Source: Chloranthus sessilifolius
Taxonomy: Eukaryota > Streptophyta > Magnoliopsida > Chloranthales > Chloranthaceae
NCBI GenBank assembly: GCA_021018995.1
Contig: CM037590.1
Span: forward strand, 103,107,097-103,171,096
DNA length: 64,000 nucleotides
Direction of reading: 5' to 3'
In this document: in pieces, positions 47,485 through 58,331 of the stretch
How positions within the stretch are numbered: position 1 is the stretch's first letter
Layout of the letters: every line of letters starts with the position of its first letter
Translations under genes and position numbers: made by a program
The notes under the pieces: model-generated
Databases searched by the model: none
What the model saw: the letters and a program-made list of their open reading frames with translations, nothing else
What the model was told of the DNA's origin: nothing

Positions 47485-47890
47485 ACACCATAGGGGATTT
47501 CAATCATTGACGCCAAGGTTGCTAATGCATCAGCAAAGCGATTCCTTATCCGAGGGACATATGAGAATGTCACATCTTGGAAGCAAGCTATTAGGTCCTC
47601 GAGGTGTTCGTGATTGGGGATCAGTTTCTCATCTTTCGTCTTCCAGTCACCATTCGTCTGGCATATGATTAACTGCAAATCGCCAAATACTCGAAGGTGA
47701 GTTACATTCAGATCGAGAGCCACCTACAGACCAGCGGTGCAAGCTTCGTACTCAGCCATGTTGTTAGTGCAAGGAAAGTTGAGCTTGAAAGAGGCGGGTA
47801 TGTGGGATCCTTTTGGCAAAATCAGAATGGCACCAACTCCTTGACCCTTGGCATTGGCAGCCCCGTCAAAGTGCATTACCCATGATTCTT
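47485..47890 (-). CDS. Second, archaeal-type RNase H of the TAT element
   Basis: The product has W-V-M-H-F-D-G-A-A-N-A-K-G, then N-M-A-E-Y-E-A, L-R-V-F-G-D-L-Q-L-I and N-R-F-A-D-A-L-A-T-L-A. These give the acidic D-E-D-D set of an archaeal-type RNase H placed between the ordinary RNase H and integrase. This second RNase H is the diagnostic feature of the TAT/Ogre lineage. It is part of a fossil with a few breaks. Confidence 0.82.
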
Positions 47891-47894
47891 CTGC

Positions 47895-49344
47895 TTCTTT
47901 TGTATCGTCCTCCGTCATGAACAAGATATCTTCATCCTGGAACTCGGTCCTTAGTGGCTCATAGTCTGGTAAAGGATTGTCGGCGAGATGGTCAGTGAGT
48001 GCCTGCCCTTTGATCGATTTCTGAGTGGCGTACGTGATGTCAAATTCAGACAATAATAACTGCCATCGTGCAGTCCGCCCAGTAAAAGCCGGCTTCTCGA
48101 ATAAATATTTCAACGGGTCCATTCGGGCTAAAAGTAGAATGGCTTGAGATAGTAAGTAGTGGCGGAGCCTCTGGGTAGCCCATTTAAGGGCTAGGCATGC
48201 TTTCTCCAGGTGAGAATAGCGCGTCTCGTAATCGGTGAATTTCTTGCTCAAATAGTAAATGACCTGCTCTCTTCTTCCTGTTTCATCGTGCTGACCTAAG
48301 ACACATCCCATCGAAACATCCGTCGTGGAGAGATACATCAAGAGTGGTCTCCCTGGCTCAGGTGGTACCAAAATAGGTGGATTCAGGAGGTAGCTTTTAA
48401 TTTTATTGAACGCTGTCTGACAATCATCATTCCATTCAATGGGAGAATTCTTCCTTACGACTTGAAGATCGATGCGAGATAGGAGTTAATGCAATGAACC
48501 GCCGATATATCGTATTCGCCCTAAGAAGCCTCTAACATCTTTCTCGATGGACGGCGGTGGCATTTCAGTGATAGCTTTAACTTTGATTGGGTCAACCTCG
48601 ATCCCCCTTCTACTGACGATGAACCCTAGCAGTTTCCCTGACATAGCGCCAAATGCGCTCTTCTGTGGATTCAGACATAGTCGATATTTCCTTAACCTTT
48701 CAAACAACTTCTGAAGGTTTACCAGATGGTCGCTTCGGTCTAGTGATTTGGCTATCATGTCGTCAACATATACTTCAATCTCTCGATGCATTATGTCATG
48801 AAATAGTGCAGTCATAGCTCTCTGGTACATCGCACCGACATTCTTCAGCCCGAATGGCATGACTCGATAGCAAAAGGTTCCCCAGGGGGTAATAAACGTT
48901 GTCTTCTCGCGATCAATCTCTGCCATTTTAATCTGATTATATCCTAAAAATCCATCCATGAAAGAGAGCATCCCGTGCTTAGCTGTGTTATCGACCAAGA
49001 TGTCAATGTGTGGCAGTGGGAAATCGTCCTTTGGGCTCGCTCTATTCAAATTGCAGAAATCGATGCACATGCGGACCTTTCCATCCTTCTTCGGTACAGG
49101 TACGATATTGGCTAGGCACTGTATGTACTTGGATACCACGAGAAACCCCGCGTCATACTGCTTGATGACCTCGTCTTTGACTTTCAGCATCCATTCGGGT
49201 CAGAGACGTCTCAGCTTCTTCTTGACTGGCTTCACATCGGGGGTAGAGGGGCAACTCATGCTCGACCAAATCGGTATCTAAGCCAGGCATGTCCTCATAC
49301 GACCAAGCAAAAATGTCTTGGTATGACCGAAGGAAGTCGATCAT
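47895..49344 (-). CDS. Reverse transcriptase and RNase H of the TAT element
   Basis: RT blocks are present in order: IVPVPKKDGKVRMCIDFCNL, DFPLPHIDILVDNTA, TFCYRVMPFGLKN, and the active site in EVYVDDMIAKSL. RNase H follows with P-L-L-M-Y-L-S-T-T-D-V-S-M-G-C-V-L-G and Y-S-H-L-E-K-A-C-L-A-L. Two to four breaks are present. Confidence 0.88.
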
Positions 49345-49349
49345 GCTTT

Positions 49350-50420
49350 TTCTTTCCTCGGGAGATAGTGACGTTCCGATTTTGGTTATTCTGAGAACTT
49401 CCTCAGTTCCTAGGTTGACGTCCCGGTCTCTTCGACAATGGGGGTAGGGCCATGCTCAAAGTCGGCAAACCGTTCAAGTGGCTCATTGGGGAGCTCCTCC
49501 AACGGGCTATCCTTGTCCATACTCGTAATGCCTTCCTCTTTTTGTATTTCTATAGGAAAGGGGTCGATTTTACGTGGGACGGGTATTTCGATTAAGGCAT
49601 CCTTTTGTGGGGCATTTTCTTGAATTTTAAATGACAATATTTTTGGACTTTGGATTTTTTCAATGTTTTTGGGATTTTCTATTTTTTCCATGTTTTTGAA
49701 TTTTTGTATTTTTTCCATGTTTTTGAGATTTTTGCTTTCTTCTATGTTTTTGAGATTTTTGTTTTCTTCAATGTTTTTGAGATTTTTGTTTTCTTCGGAG
49801 ACGGGCCCTTGGCAAGGCGGTTTGCTATATACACAAGGTATTGCCTGCCAAGGGCTTATCTCACTTCTTATAGGTTATTTTTTTTTGGGAAACAGGCGCC
49901 AAACTTTAGGCCACTTCCTGCTTTCAGGGTTTGGGGCAAAGATGCCCAGTTGCGTACCTGAGGGGCCGCTTCCTTACCTGTTGGGATGGAGGGTGTTGAC
50001 TGATATGGCTTATTGGAGCCAGCCTCCATCATGTTAATCCCCATTTCATCTGAGATGATATCCTCAAATGTTAACATGGCTTTGTGGTGATTCACCACAG
50101 GGGGAGCTTGTTCAGGTACCGACCGTCGTTCCTCAAAAAGGGATAATGCGGCCAAATCTATCTCCAAGCTGGGAAGGGAGATCTGGGGATTGGTGGGCTG
50201 AACTGGGGCTTTGGGTTTATGTGGGGTCAAATGGGTTGCCCCATTTTGATGGATCTTTACGACCCCTGTGCTGACAAAGGAATCCCTGATGTGTGGCCTA
50301 GGGCGAGGTTTCTCTTCTATGTTGATTCCTCGAGCTCGTGCAGCTGCGGCGACCCTGGCTTTCTCTTTGGCCTCTCGGACCTCTTCTTCTGTGGGCTTGT
50401 ATCCCAGCCCGAATCTTACT
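49350..50420 (-). other. Linker between protease and RT of the TAT element
   Basis: The region contains a low-complexity stretch (49640-49800) that repeats a roughly 33-bp unit on the + strand around ATGTTTTTGAGATTTTTG, encoding I-E-K-I-Q-like repeats on the minus strand. The rest is weakly conserved. A spacer of this kind between protease and RT is known in Ogre-type elements, where splicing may remove it. Confidence 0.45.
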
Positions 50421-50422
50421 TT

Positions 50423-51322
50423 TTATCCCTTGGCCACAACTGGCTCTCTTCTACCTTGTAATTTGGGTCCCAGACCCCTTTCTTTCTGATAGCCCCACTT
50501 TTGGAGCATCGCCACGGCCGCTACCATACCACCTCCCGTTTTAGACATGATGCCCTCCATGGGCTCTGGGAGTATTGCCGACACCTCGTATTCGAAATTG
50601 TGGAGGTCGACGTCCTCAGCGGCGTGTGGTACATCCAGCATATTAGGTTTTTCACCACTATTGGTGGCTTGTTCTTTCTCACCATGCCCCTCCCCAATGA
50701 TTGTAACAATTTTATGCCCAGACACGAATTTGAGCTTCTGGTGCAAAGTGGACGGTATGGCTCCGACCTCGTGCAGCCACGGGCGCCCCAATAATAAGTT
50801 GAAGGAAGATTTAATATCCATGACTTGAAACAAGATGGAAAAGGCCGTTGGCCCTATCAATAGCTCAAGATCGACTTCTCCCATTATTTCTCTTCTAGTA
50901 TTATCAAACCCTCTAGCGCTGGTTCTGGTGGGCCTTAACATGCATGGGTCAACCCCGATCTTGGTGGCGGTTCTTAACGGGCATATATTCAATGCAGACC
51001 CGTTGTCAATTAGTACTAAGGGAATGACCATATTTCCGGATTCAACAGTTATATTCAAAGACTTGGAATGGCTACACCCTTCTTCTGGCAAATCAGCATC
51101 AGAAAATGAAATGGTATTTGGAGCCATCACTTGCCCAATTATCTGCCCAACTTCATCTGAGCTGACCTGGAGCGATACATGCGCATTCTTCAACGCCCCC
51201 ATTAATGCTTGGAAATGGAGTGGGGACGTCATCAATAGGTCCCATATAGTGATATGGGCCGGCATTCTTCTCAGCTGAGTCTCCAATATGTGTTCTCGAC
51301 TCATCTTCTCCAAGGGGTTCAC
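50423..51322 (-). CDS. Aspartic protease of the TAT element with G-patch-like tail
   Basis: The product has I-P-L-V-L-I-D-N-G-S-A-L-N-I-C-P, the active-site region in the form usual for TAT/Ogre, then FNLLLGRPWLHEVGAIPSTL, the flap-side I-L-G-R-P-W-L-like block. Near its end is KWGYQKERGLGPKLQGRREP, a G-patch-like motif known at this place in TAT elements. It processes the gag-pol polyprotein. It is open over 299 codons. Confidence 0.82.
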   Translation of the reverse strand: MNPLEKMSREHILETQLRRMPAHITIWDLLMTSPLHFQALMGALKNAHVSLQVSSDEVGQIIGQVMAPNTISFSDADLPEEGCSHSKSLNITVESGNMVIPLVLIDNGSALNICPLRTATKIGVDPCMLRPTRTSARGFDNTRREIMGEVDLELLIGPTAFSILFQVMDIKSSFNLLLGRPWLHEVGAIPSTLHQKLKFVSGHKIVTIIGEGHGEKEQATNSGEKPNMLDVPHAAEDVDLHNFEYEVSAILPEPMEGIMSKTGGGMVAAVAMLQKWGYQKERGLGPKLQGRREPVVAKG

Positions 51323-52003
51323 CGCGCTGTCTTTCTTTCCTTCGGGTTGGGCCTGTGCTGCTGTTGGTGCTTTACTTGATATCCTCCGACCTAGTAATAA
51401 AATCTCGCCTTCTCTGCGCTCTTGCCGGCATTGACATCTGTTGTTCGTAGCTCGATGGGACTGATGAGGATCATAGGTTGGTCCCAGAGTCGGAAAGGTA
51501 TGGTCATGCTTGAGGCACTTGTACTATCGGCTCAAGAGGTGGGGTAATACTTGGTTCACCTCGATGGTAGTGGGTGGTTGGGTGGAAAGATTAGGCCAAA
51601 TGGGGTTGTGAAGCTTGAGGGAAAAGGAGGTAAAAGCAAGCCATTGATAGGTGGGTACTAATGGGATATGAGGGGATGAGCGGTAATTGACCGGGGTGAT
51701 GGGGCTTCTTGGTGGCTGAATTGGGGATGATGGGATGGGCATAGGCCTTTGATAAGTGAGGGGTGGGTGTTGGATTGGGGGTTTGGTGGTTTATGGGGTA
51801 GTTGATGGGGGTTGTGTATAGGAGTGGGGGCTTGGCTTATTGGGTGATTTGTGGTATATGGTTGGTATGCATTTATATTCACATAATGTGTGGTGGGTGG
51901 AAAATATGCCCGAGATCCAAAGGTTCAATTGTGAGTCGGGTTGGGGAAAATAATCGACAAATTTAGGGGTTCAACAACCCCAATATTCCTTTCTTCAATA
52001 TTT
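51323..52003 (-). other. Gag-protease linker of the TAT element
   Basis: A Pro/His/Ser-rich low-complexity stretch on the minus strand (51524-51900), probably the end of gag. No domain recognised. Confidence 0.4.
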
Positions 52004-53449
52004 TTAACATGGTGCTACATAACTCTCCCGATCACTGATATGATCGGATGGGTCAAACTCAAATTCTTCCTCATCCTCTATCATTTCGATGGTGGGTCTG
52101 GGACCTGCTCCTTCGGTGGGATGTGGGGGTAGTGGCACCTGATGGATATTAGCGTGCTGAGGAGGCGCAGGGGGAATGATTTTCCTAGTATCGATCAAAT
52201 CTTGGATCGCGTGCTTCAATGGGAAGCAGCGATCAGTAGGATGGCCCGGACCCTGATGAAAATTACAGTGGGTATTTGGGTCATAGTTCTTTGGGATTGG
52301 GTGAGGGGGAGGTTGCGGTTGGCGAATAGCCACTAATCCCTTTTCTACTAACAGGGGCAAAAGTACACTCAAAGATTGCCCCAGAGGTGTGAAGACTCGG
52401 TCGTAGCGGGCTCTCCTCTGTTCTGGGGTCATCTGCATTCCTTGCCCATTCCCCATTCTCTGCGTCTGCTCAGGCCTAACTGGTGCTGGTGGGGCCGCCT
52501 GAAACTGAAACGGAGCACTATTATTATTGGGCCTAGTGTTGGCTATGTTTTGGACATCGCCCCCTGTTCTTTTCTCATTCCTCTGTTCTGAAAACCTTCT
52601 AACCCCACTGGGTCCGCTCGGTGTGCTCTTATTTAGACGCCCCTCCCTGATGGCATCCTCACATTGGTTAGCATTTCTTACCAGATCAGCAAAGCTGGAC
52701 TGCTGCTGGTATACCAAGAAGTCCGAAATCACTGGCAGAGTGCTCTTCAAAATCATCTCAATCTGTTCTTCGTCAGGTATTCTATTCCTGATCTGAGCTG
52801 CCAGCGCTCTCCATCGCCCCAAGTAGTCGCTGAAGGTCTCGTTCTAGTTCTGCTTTAAACAGGCCAAGTCGGACTTACGCGGCTCAATGTCTATGTTGTA
52901 GACATACTGTTCTTGGAAGAGGTGCGCTAGGTCCCTCCATGTTTTCATCATAGATGGTTCTAAGGATGTGAACCATCTCAAAGCCGGCCCAGTCAAACTC
53001 TTCTGAAGGACTTTTATTAGTAGCCTTTCATCCTCCCCATACTGGCACATGTCCCCACAATAGGACTTGAGGTGTGCAATAGGATTGCCCGTGCCATTAT
53101 ATTTGTCGAAGGAGGGCATTTTAAATTTGGGGGGCAGGGGGACCTCAGCGAACAGGCATAGGTCTGTGAAGTCTATGGTGTGGATTTCAGCACCACCAAT
53201 CTTCATTAGCTGCTTCTGTATTTTGTCCAACTGTTCTTTCAGCTGTTCTGACTCTTTGGACACGGGAGCTGCTTTCTCGATAGTTGGTTGGACTTCACTT
53301 TGGGCTATCAGGGGATGGGCAATTATGGGAGGAGGGTGAAGGTTGGTCAATGCCCCAGCATAGGCCCCACTATTTCTAATCTTGTCCTCTTCATACTGCT
53401 GATCGGCGTAATGTGCAGTGAAGACGGGATTCTCAACTTGTTGCTGCAT
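52004..53449 (-). CDS. Gag core and zinc-knuckle region of the TAT element
   Basis: Gag core blocks are present: P-L-P-P-K-F-K-M-P-S-F-D-K-Y-N-G-T-G-N-P, KSLTGPALRWFTSLEPSMMK and TWRDLAHLFQEQYVYN. They are followed downstream by CNFHQGPGHPTDRCFPLKHA, the knuckle-like motif of TAT/Ogre gag. It forms the particle and binds RNA. About one to two breaks. Confidence 0.85.
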
Positions 53450-55032
53450 GGGTTGGATGGGAATGACATGAGTAGGGATTGGGTGAGCCCATTGGGGGTG
53501 TGGAAAGGCTTGTTGGGTGATGAGAATTTGGTTTCGAAGTGGGGTCGGATAGGGCCATTAGGTGTGAGGGAAAGTTTGGGGATGGCCTTGGGGTGTGGGG
53601 CCATGGGGGAATTGGGTTTGGGGGACGGCATGGGTTTGACCTGGCTGTGAAGGTTGGGTTAGGTGTTGGGGGTATTGTGGAAGGTATGAGTGTGGGGTTT
53701 GGGTTTGGGCCACGAACCCTTGATCATTTTGGGCCATAGGCCATTGATGGGTTTGGGCCATGGGCCCTTGGTAGGTTTGGGCCAATGGGCCTGGGTAGGT
53801 TTGGGCCATGGGCCCTTGGTGGGTCTAGCCCAATGGGCTTTGATGGGTTTGGGCCATGGGCCCTTGGTGGGTCTGGCCCAATAGGCCTTGGTGGGTATGG
53901 GCCAATGGGCCTTGGTGGGTCTGGGCCATGGGCCATTGCTGGGTCTGGCCCAATGGCCTTAGTGGGTCTGGGCCTGGCCCTATGGGCCTTGATGGGTTTG
54001 GGCCATGGGCCCCTGATGGGTTTGGCCCAACGGGCCCTGGGGAGCATGGGTGATGGGGTGTTGGGCCATTGGGCCCTGGGACATGTGGGAAGAGGGGGCT
54101 TGGGCCAATGGGCCCTGGGATAGGTGGGAGTTTGGAGGTTGGGCCATTTGGCCTTGGGGTGTATGGAAAAAGGGGGTTTGGGCCATGGGGCCTTGGGGCA
54201 TGTGGGAAAAGGGGGTTTGGATGGTGGGGATTATGGGGGTTGATGGGGTCATGGGGAGTGAGGCATGGAGATTGGCTAAGGTATGGGATGGGTTCATGGA
54301 TGTGGAATGTGGAGGAGAGGTATTTTGGGAAGCCTTCCATGTGGAGTAGGCTTGGAACATCTCCTCCATCATGGCCATGGAGGAAGGATCGGAAGTGGAT
54401 GGTAGATTTAATGGATGGTTAGGTATGGATGGGGTGGATGTGAGGGGAAAATTGGGCATGGCCCCGGTGGGTGATGGGATATGGGAGGGGTTAAAGGAAT
54501 GGGGTGGATGTCAGGGGAAAATTGGGCATGGCCCCGGTGGGTGATGGGATATGGGAGGGGTTAAAGGAATGGGGTGGAGCATTGGTGAAGGGGGATGGGT
54601 TGGAGATGTTTAAAGATGATGGAGGGTAAAGGGTGGGTGCTTGGGAAAAATTGGGCATGGCCTCTGTAAAAACGGGCATGACCTGTGTAGATAGGGGGAT
54701 TTGTGGGGGATTGGTTAGGGCGGAGGTGACAGAGGTGAATGAGGGCGGATCGGGTCTATAGGGGGATGATGGGAATTGGGGGATGGATGTGGATTGGGAG
54801 AATGGGTTAGGGTTTTGCATGGTTTGAGCAAAAGATGGAGAATGAGGGGTTGGATGTTGGATATTTTGGGGGGTAGTGGTTGGGAATATGGGGCGCCAAA
54901 TGGGCCGGTGATGGTAAAGGGAGGTTGGGTGAGGGGGATGGTGGAAAAGACTTCTCCCGAATGGGAGTGGGTTGGAGAGGGTGGTGGGGATGAGTCGGGA
55001 CCGGCGTAAGCCAGGTCCACTACCCACGACAT
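53450..55032 (-). CDS. Pro-rich gag N-terminal extension with minisatellite
   Basis: The minus strand encodes a long Pro/Ser/Thr/His-rich stretch. Between about 53700 and 54130 a DNA minisatellite of about 30 bp (GGCCCATGGGCCCTTGGTGG) repeats roughly twelve times or more. It gives G-P-M-A-Q-T-H-Q-type repeats in one frame and H-G-P-N-P-S-R-P-I-G-P-type repeats in another. A further near-exact direct repeat of about 66 bp lies at 54433-54565. It is broken. Confidence 0.6.
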
Positions 55033-55532
55033 GCTACGGTATCGGGTCGGGTATGGGTGCCTTGGGTAAGGCCCAAAGATCTTCCTCCTTCTTCCCCTAC
55101 GGGACGACGGAGGACTAGATGATGTCGTTGTGCCGGCACCACAAACTATCTATTTTTTGGGTTTTAAATTATTTAATATTTTTTTTTTGAATTTTGTGAA
55201 GATTTTTTTGAAAAACAGAGGTTTCGAGGCCTTGGAATTCCCTTTTCGGGTGGCCTTCGTACCTTAATTCAAGACCCGCGGTGACGGTTCGGATGCACTT
55301 TGAAAGAATCGAAGAATAACCTCCGATCTATTGAAGGCACAAAAAATGAGGCAAATGAGGCAAACAACCCGATCCCCCGGAATGAGCCAAAAGAAGTTGC
55401 CCTCTTTTAACTGGCGGGGACGTATTGGGTGTCGGAGGTGGCGGGGCCCAAACAAGGCACTGAGCACACTAATCGGGGAACTCGGGAGGTGAAAAGGCCA
55501 CAGATTCAGGCTAGGGTGCTGCTGAACACACC

Positions 55533-55697
55533 TGGCACAACTAATACATGCGCCAAGGTTGCAGGGGACAAATTTTACACTGGCGCAACTATTAGTTGCG
55601 CCAAGGTAAAATATGGGAGTTTAAAGCTGGCGCAACTAATAGTTGCGCCAGCTATAAATTCCAGTATTTTACACCGGCGCAACTAATACATGCGCGC
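55533..55697. repeat. Palindrome cluster in the 5' leader (47-48 bp spacing)
   Basis: Copies start at 55533, 55581, 55628 and 55675 (spacing 48, 47, 47). The outer two have TACATGCGCC instead of TAGTTGCGCC in the right arm, so they are half-degenerate. Confidence 0.9.
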
Positions 55698-56198
55698 CCT
55701 CCTCGAAGCAAGCGGCAGATGCCCGAAATGAGTCTCTTTTTTTTTTGTTTTTGTGGAAGCTAGGCTTCCGGGAACTGAGCTATTTTCTTGATGATCGATT
55801 CTCTCCTAACCGACGCCTAAAGGATTGAGTCCGATATAACTCGCTAGCGCGCTCCCCAAGGGTTTTAAGCTTTGTAGGAATGGGAACCCACCCGATATAC
55901 CTCCGGCGCAAGTGCCTTCTCAGATACTAGGTGGGCTGGGACTTTTCTGGATCATCACCACTAGGGGCTGCCACCATACTAAGACCCGGGTGTTTGTATT
56001 TGTGCCTAAACCAACCCTTTTAAAAAATCTACCCCGCAAAACAGATTAATTAAGCTCCCTAACTTGGTTCAATTTTAATTTTCAAAACTTTTCTCTTTTT
56101 TTGGAAGTTTTCTTTAGTTCAAAGACCGGGGGTGATTATCTCGTGCCGCCACTACGGGCCAGCGTCCACTGTTAGGATATGATAAATAAATAAAAAAG

Positions 56199-56560
56199 GG
56201 GCCAGTCAAGCGACTAGGCGGGAAATATAAAGTGCTGAAATTTAAAAAGTGTCAGTCAAGTGACTAGGCAAAAAGTTGCTGAAATTTAAAAAGTGCCAGT
56301 CAAGCGACTAGGCAAAAAGTTGCTGAAATTTTAAAGCGGAAACGTAGGGGTGAGTAAAAAAAGGTGCCAGTCAAATGACTAGGCAAAAATTACTGAAATT
56401 TAAAGCGGAATTGTAGGGGTGAGTAAAAAAAGGTGCCAGTCAAGTGACTAGGCAAAGATTACTGAAATTTAAAGCGGAATTGTAGGGGTGAGTAAAAAAG
56501 GTGCCAGTCAAGTGACTAGGCAAAGATTGCAGAAATTTAATGCCGAATCGTAGGGGTGAG
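56199..56560. repeat. Tandem array with AGTCAAGTGACTAGGC
   Basis: Six copies of CCAGTCAAGTGACTAGGC occur. The first three are about 50 bp apart and the last three about 70 bp apart; the longer unit adds GCGGAATTGTAGGGGTGAGT. The core AGTCA..TGACT is itself an inverted repeat. Confidence 0.85.
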
Positions 56561-56687
56561 TAAAATGACGTAATTGGAAGGGTGAGTGACAAAAAAAATA
56601 GCAAAAATAATTTTAAAAAATAGCAAGAAAATGTTAGAAAAATAAAAAAGAAAAAGGCCTAGTTCAAGGGGAAGCTCTACTAGCTAA

Positions 56688-56706
56688 TCCCTAGCAGAGT
56701 CGCCAT
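56688..56706 (-). promoter_or_regulatory. Primer binding site of the TAT element
   Basis: The minus strand reads ATGGCGACTCTGCTAGGGA directly after the 5' LTR. This resembles the tRNA-Arg-type primer site known from Ogre/TAT elements. Confidence 0.75.
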
Positions 56707-56707
56707 C

Positions 56708-58326
56708 TGTGCAACTGTGGGATCCGTGACGGTCCCGTCGCGACGATGCGCTCTCTAACGAAAAATATAGAGTCGCCACCCGGAGCTTTCGGTGTCCCGG
56801 GATACCTAGTTCATTTTTATGAGCACCGAAGTGCTAAAAATAGGACTCTGAATCCAGTCCACACCAAAGGCTCTTGGGTAGGGGCTTCGGTTATCGATCG
56901 GGAAGGTGTTAGGCACCCGATCAACCCGCTTAGCGCGGTCTCTACTAATGGCCAAAAATAAAATAGAATCAAAAAAAAGGAAATGATTCTCTCTTGCCCA
57001 AATGGGCCTCCAAAGTTATTTGTGCCCCTCCGTTCCTACCGAAAATTCGACGGCGTAACGGCACAAATGAGAGGATGGAAGGAGCTAGAAAGAGATAGGA
57101 GAAGAAAGGGGGAGAGCCGGAGCCCTCGAGCCCTTGTAGCACCGTAGAGGAGCCTTGCTTGGCTTGCTTTTGATGAGCTTTTGAAGGCTTGAATGGTAGA
57201 GAAATGGGTTCTAACCACTAAGGCTTGAAGCTAAGGGAAGGAGAAGGGAGGCTAGGGGATGACACACACCTAGGCTATGGGTTTTTGATGTAAGAACAAG
57301 CTTGGAAGGGGTTTTAGAATTATGGAATTTTAGGTGAAAATAGTGCACCAAAGGGAGGAAGAACTTCTCACTTTTAAGCTCTTTCTCTCTTAAGAAAAAT
57401 TCTCAACCCTTAAACCAAGGGGTGGGGGGCTCTATTTATAGGAAATGGGTGGGTTAGGGGGCCACTTAGATACTAATTGGGTTTATCAATTAGGTAATCT
57501 TGCATCTAAGGATTCCTAGGGTTTTTGGGGCCTTGAAAGGTGTGGGAAGGTCCTCCAATGGTGGATGATGGGGTGAGGCCTTAAGCCACTTAAGGGGTTG
57601 CCAATAGGTGACGAATGGGTGCAACAGGACTATCAAAACACACCCCAAAGGTTGAGGTGGTCAACAAGTCAAACCCCCAGCACAAATTTTGGGGCAAATC
57701 GAGCGATTCTTGTTCATATGCAGCGCAACTATTAGTTGCGCCCGAGCAAATGTCTGATAAAATAGTCTTCTGCAGTTCCCTGGAAGTTAGCCTCGCGAGG
57801 GGCTGGGGGACCCACTTATGCCTGGCGCAACTATTAGTTGCACCAGGACATTTTTGGGGGAAAAATACCTAGCGCAACTATTAGTTGCGCTAGGCAAATC
57901 CAGGGGGAAAATGGCCTGGCGCAACTATTAGTTGCGCTAGGCAAAAATCCTGAAATTCTGCCCGATTTTCAAATGGCCATAACGTTTGATGTACAACTCC
58001 GATTGGGGTGATTCTTGGCATGTTGGAAAGCTGGAGAAGTTCTCTTTCCAATGGTATATGATTTGATATCAGTAAAAGACCTCAACGAGTCCTGGTGCAC
58101 CACTCTTCATCCATTACCTGGGAAGGTTAAGTTTAAGGTTCGGGATGGGTTATAAGGGTTGGGATTGGTTTCTAAAGGTTTGGGATAGGTTCCTAAGGGA
58201 TATAGGGTGATTCCTAAGGGTTTAGGGTGATCCCTAAGGGTTCCATTCATACCATCAAAAGGTCAAAATTACACCTCTCTCGAAAGGTATTTCGATCGGG
58301 CCTTGGGCCAAATTTGGGTGTCTACA
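56708..58326 (-). repeat. 5' LTR of the TAT element
   Basis: The LTR is 1619 bp with its TATA box at 57432-57441. Palindromes start at 57721, 57823, 57870 and 57917. It is alignable over its full length with 35411-36988. Confidence 0.92.
57721..57939. repeat. Palindrome cluster in the 5' LTR (47-bp spacing)
   Basis: Copies start at 57721, 57823, 57870 and 57917 (spacing 102, 47, 47). The copy at 57870 reads TAGCGCAACTA ... TAGTTGCGCTA. Both arms differ from consensus at the paired position, so the palindrome is kept. Confidence 0.9.
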
Positions 58327-58331
58327 GATCA

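Larger units (their letters stand above)
55033..56687 (-). other. 5' leader of the TAT element
   Basis: No gene. It holds a four-copy palindrome cluster (55533-55697) and a tandem array of AGTCAAGTGACT motifs (56199-56530). Near 56688 the leader meets the primer site. Confidence 0.6.
35411..58326 (-). mobile_element. TAT/Ogre-type Ty3/gypsy element carrying two antisense captured genes
   Basis: The element is 22,916 bp, with LTRs of 1578 and 1619 bp and target duplication GATCA. On the minus strand it has: 5' LTR, tRNA-Arg-type primer site, a leader with tandem repeats, gag with a long Pro-rich N-terminus, protease with a G-patch-like tail, RT, RNase H, a second archaeal-type RNase H and integrase. 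The second RNase H and the size define the TAT/Ogre lineage. Between integrase and the 3' LTR are 9 kb with two genes on the + strand. The LTRs differ by roughly 3-4% in the parts compared by eye, and it is younger than the Tekay-like element it sits in. Gag and pol have about five to ten breaks. Confidence 0.92.

Noticed and set aside
49650-50037. Plus-strand frames rich in Phe (F-L-R-F-L-F-S-S-M) as a membrane protein
   Set aside because: They are the opposite strand of a low-complexity repeat in the TAT protease-RT linker.
53558-54349. Plus-strand open frames rich in Gly-Pro-Trp
   Set aside because: They are opposite-strand readings of the gag minisatellite.
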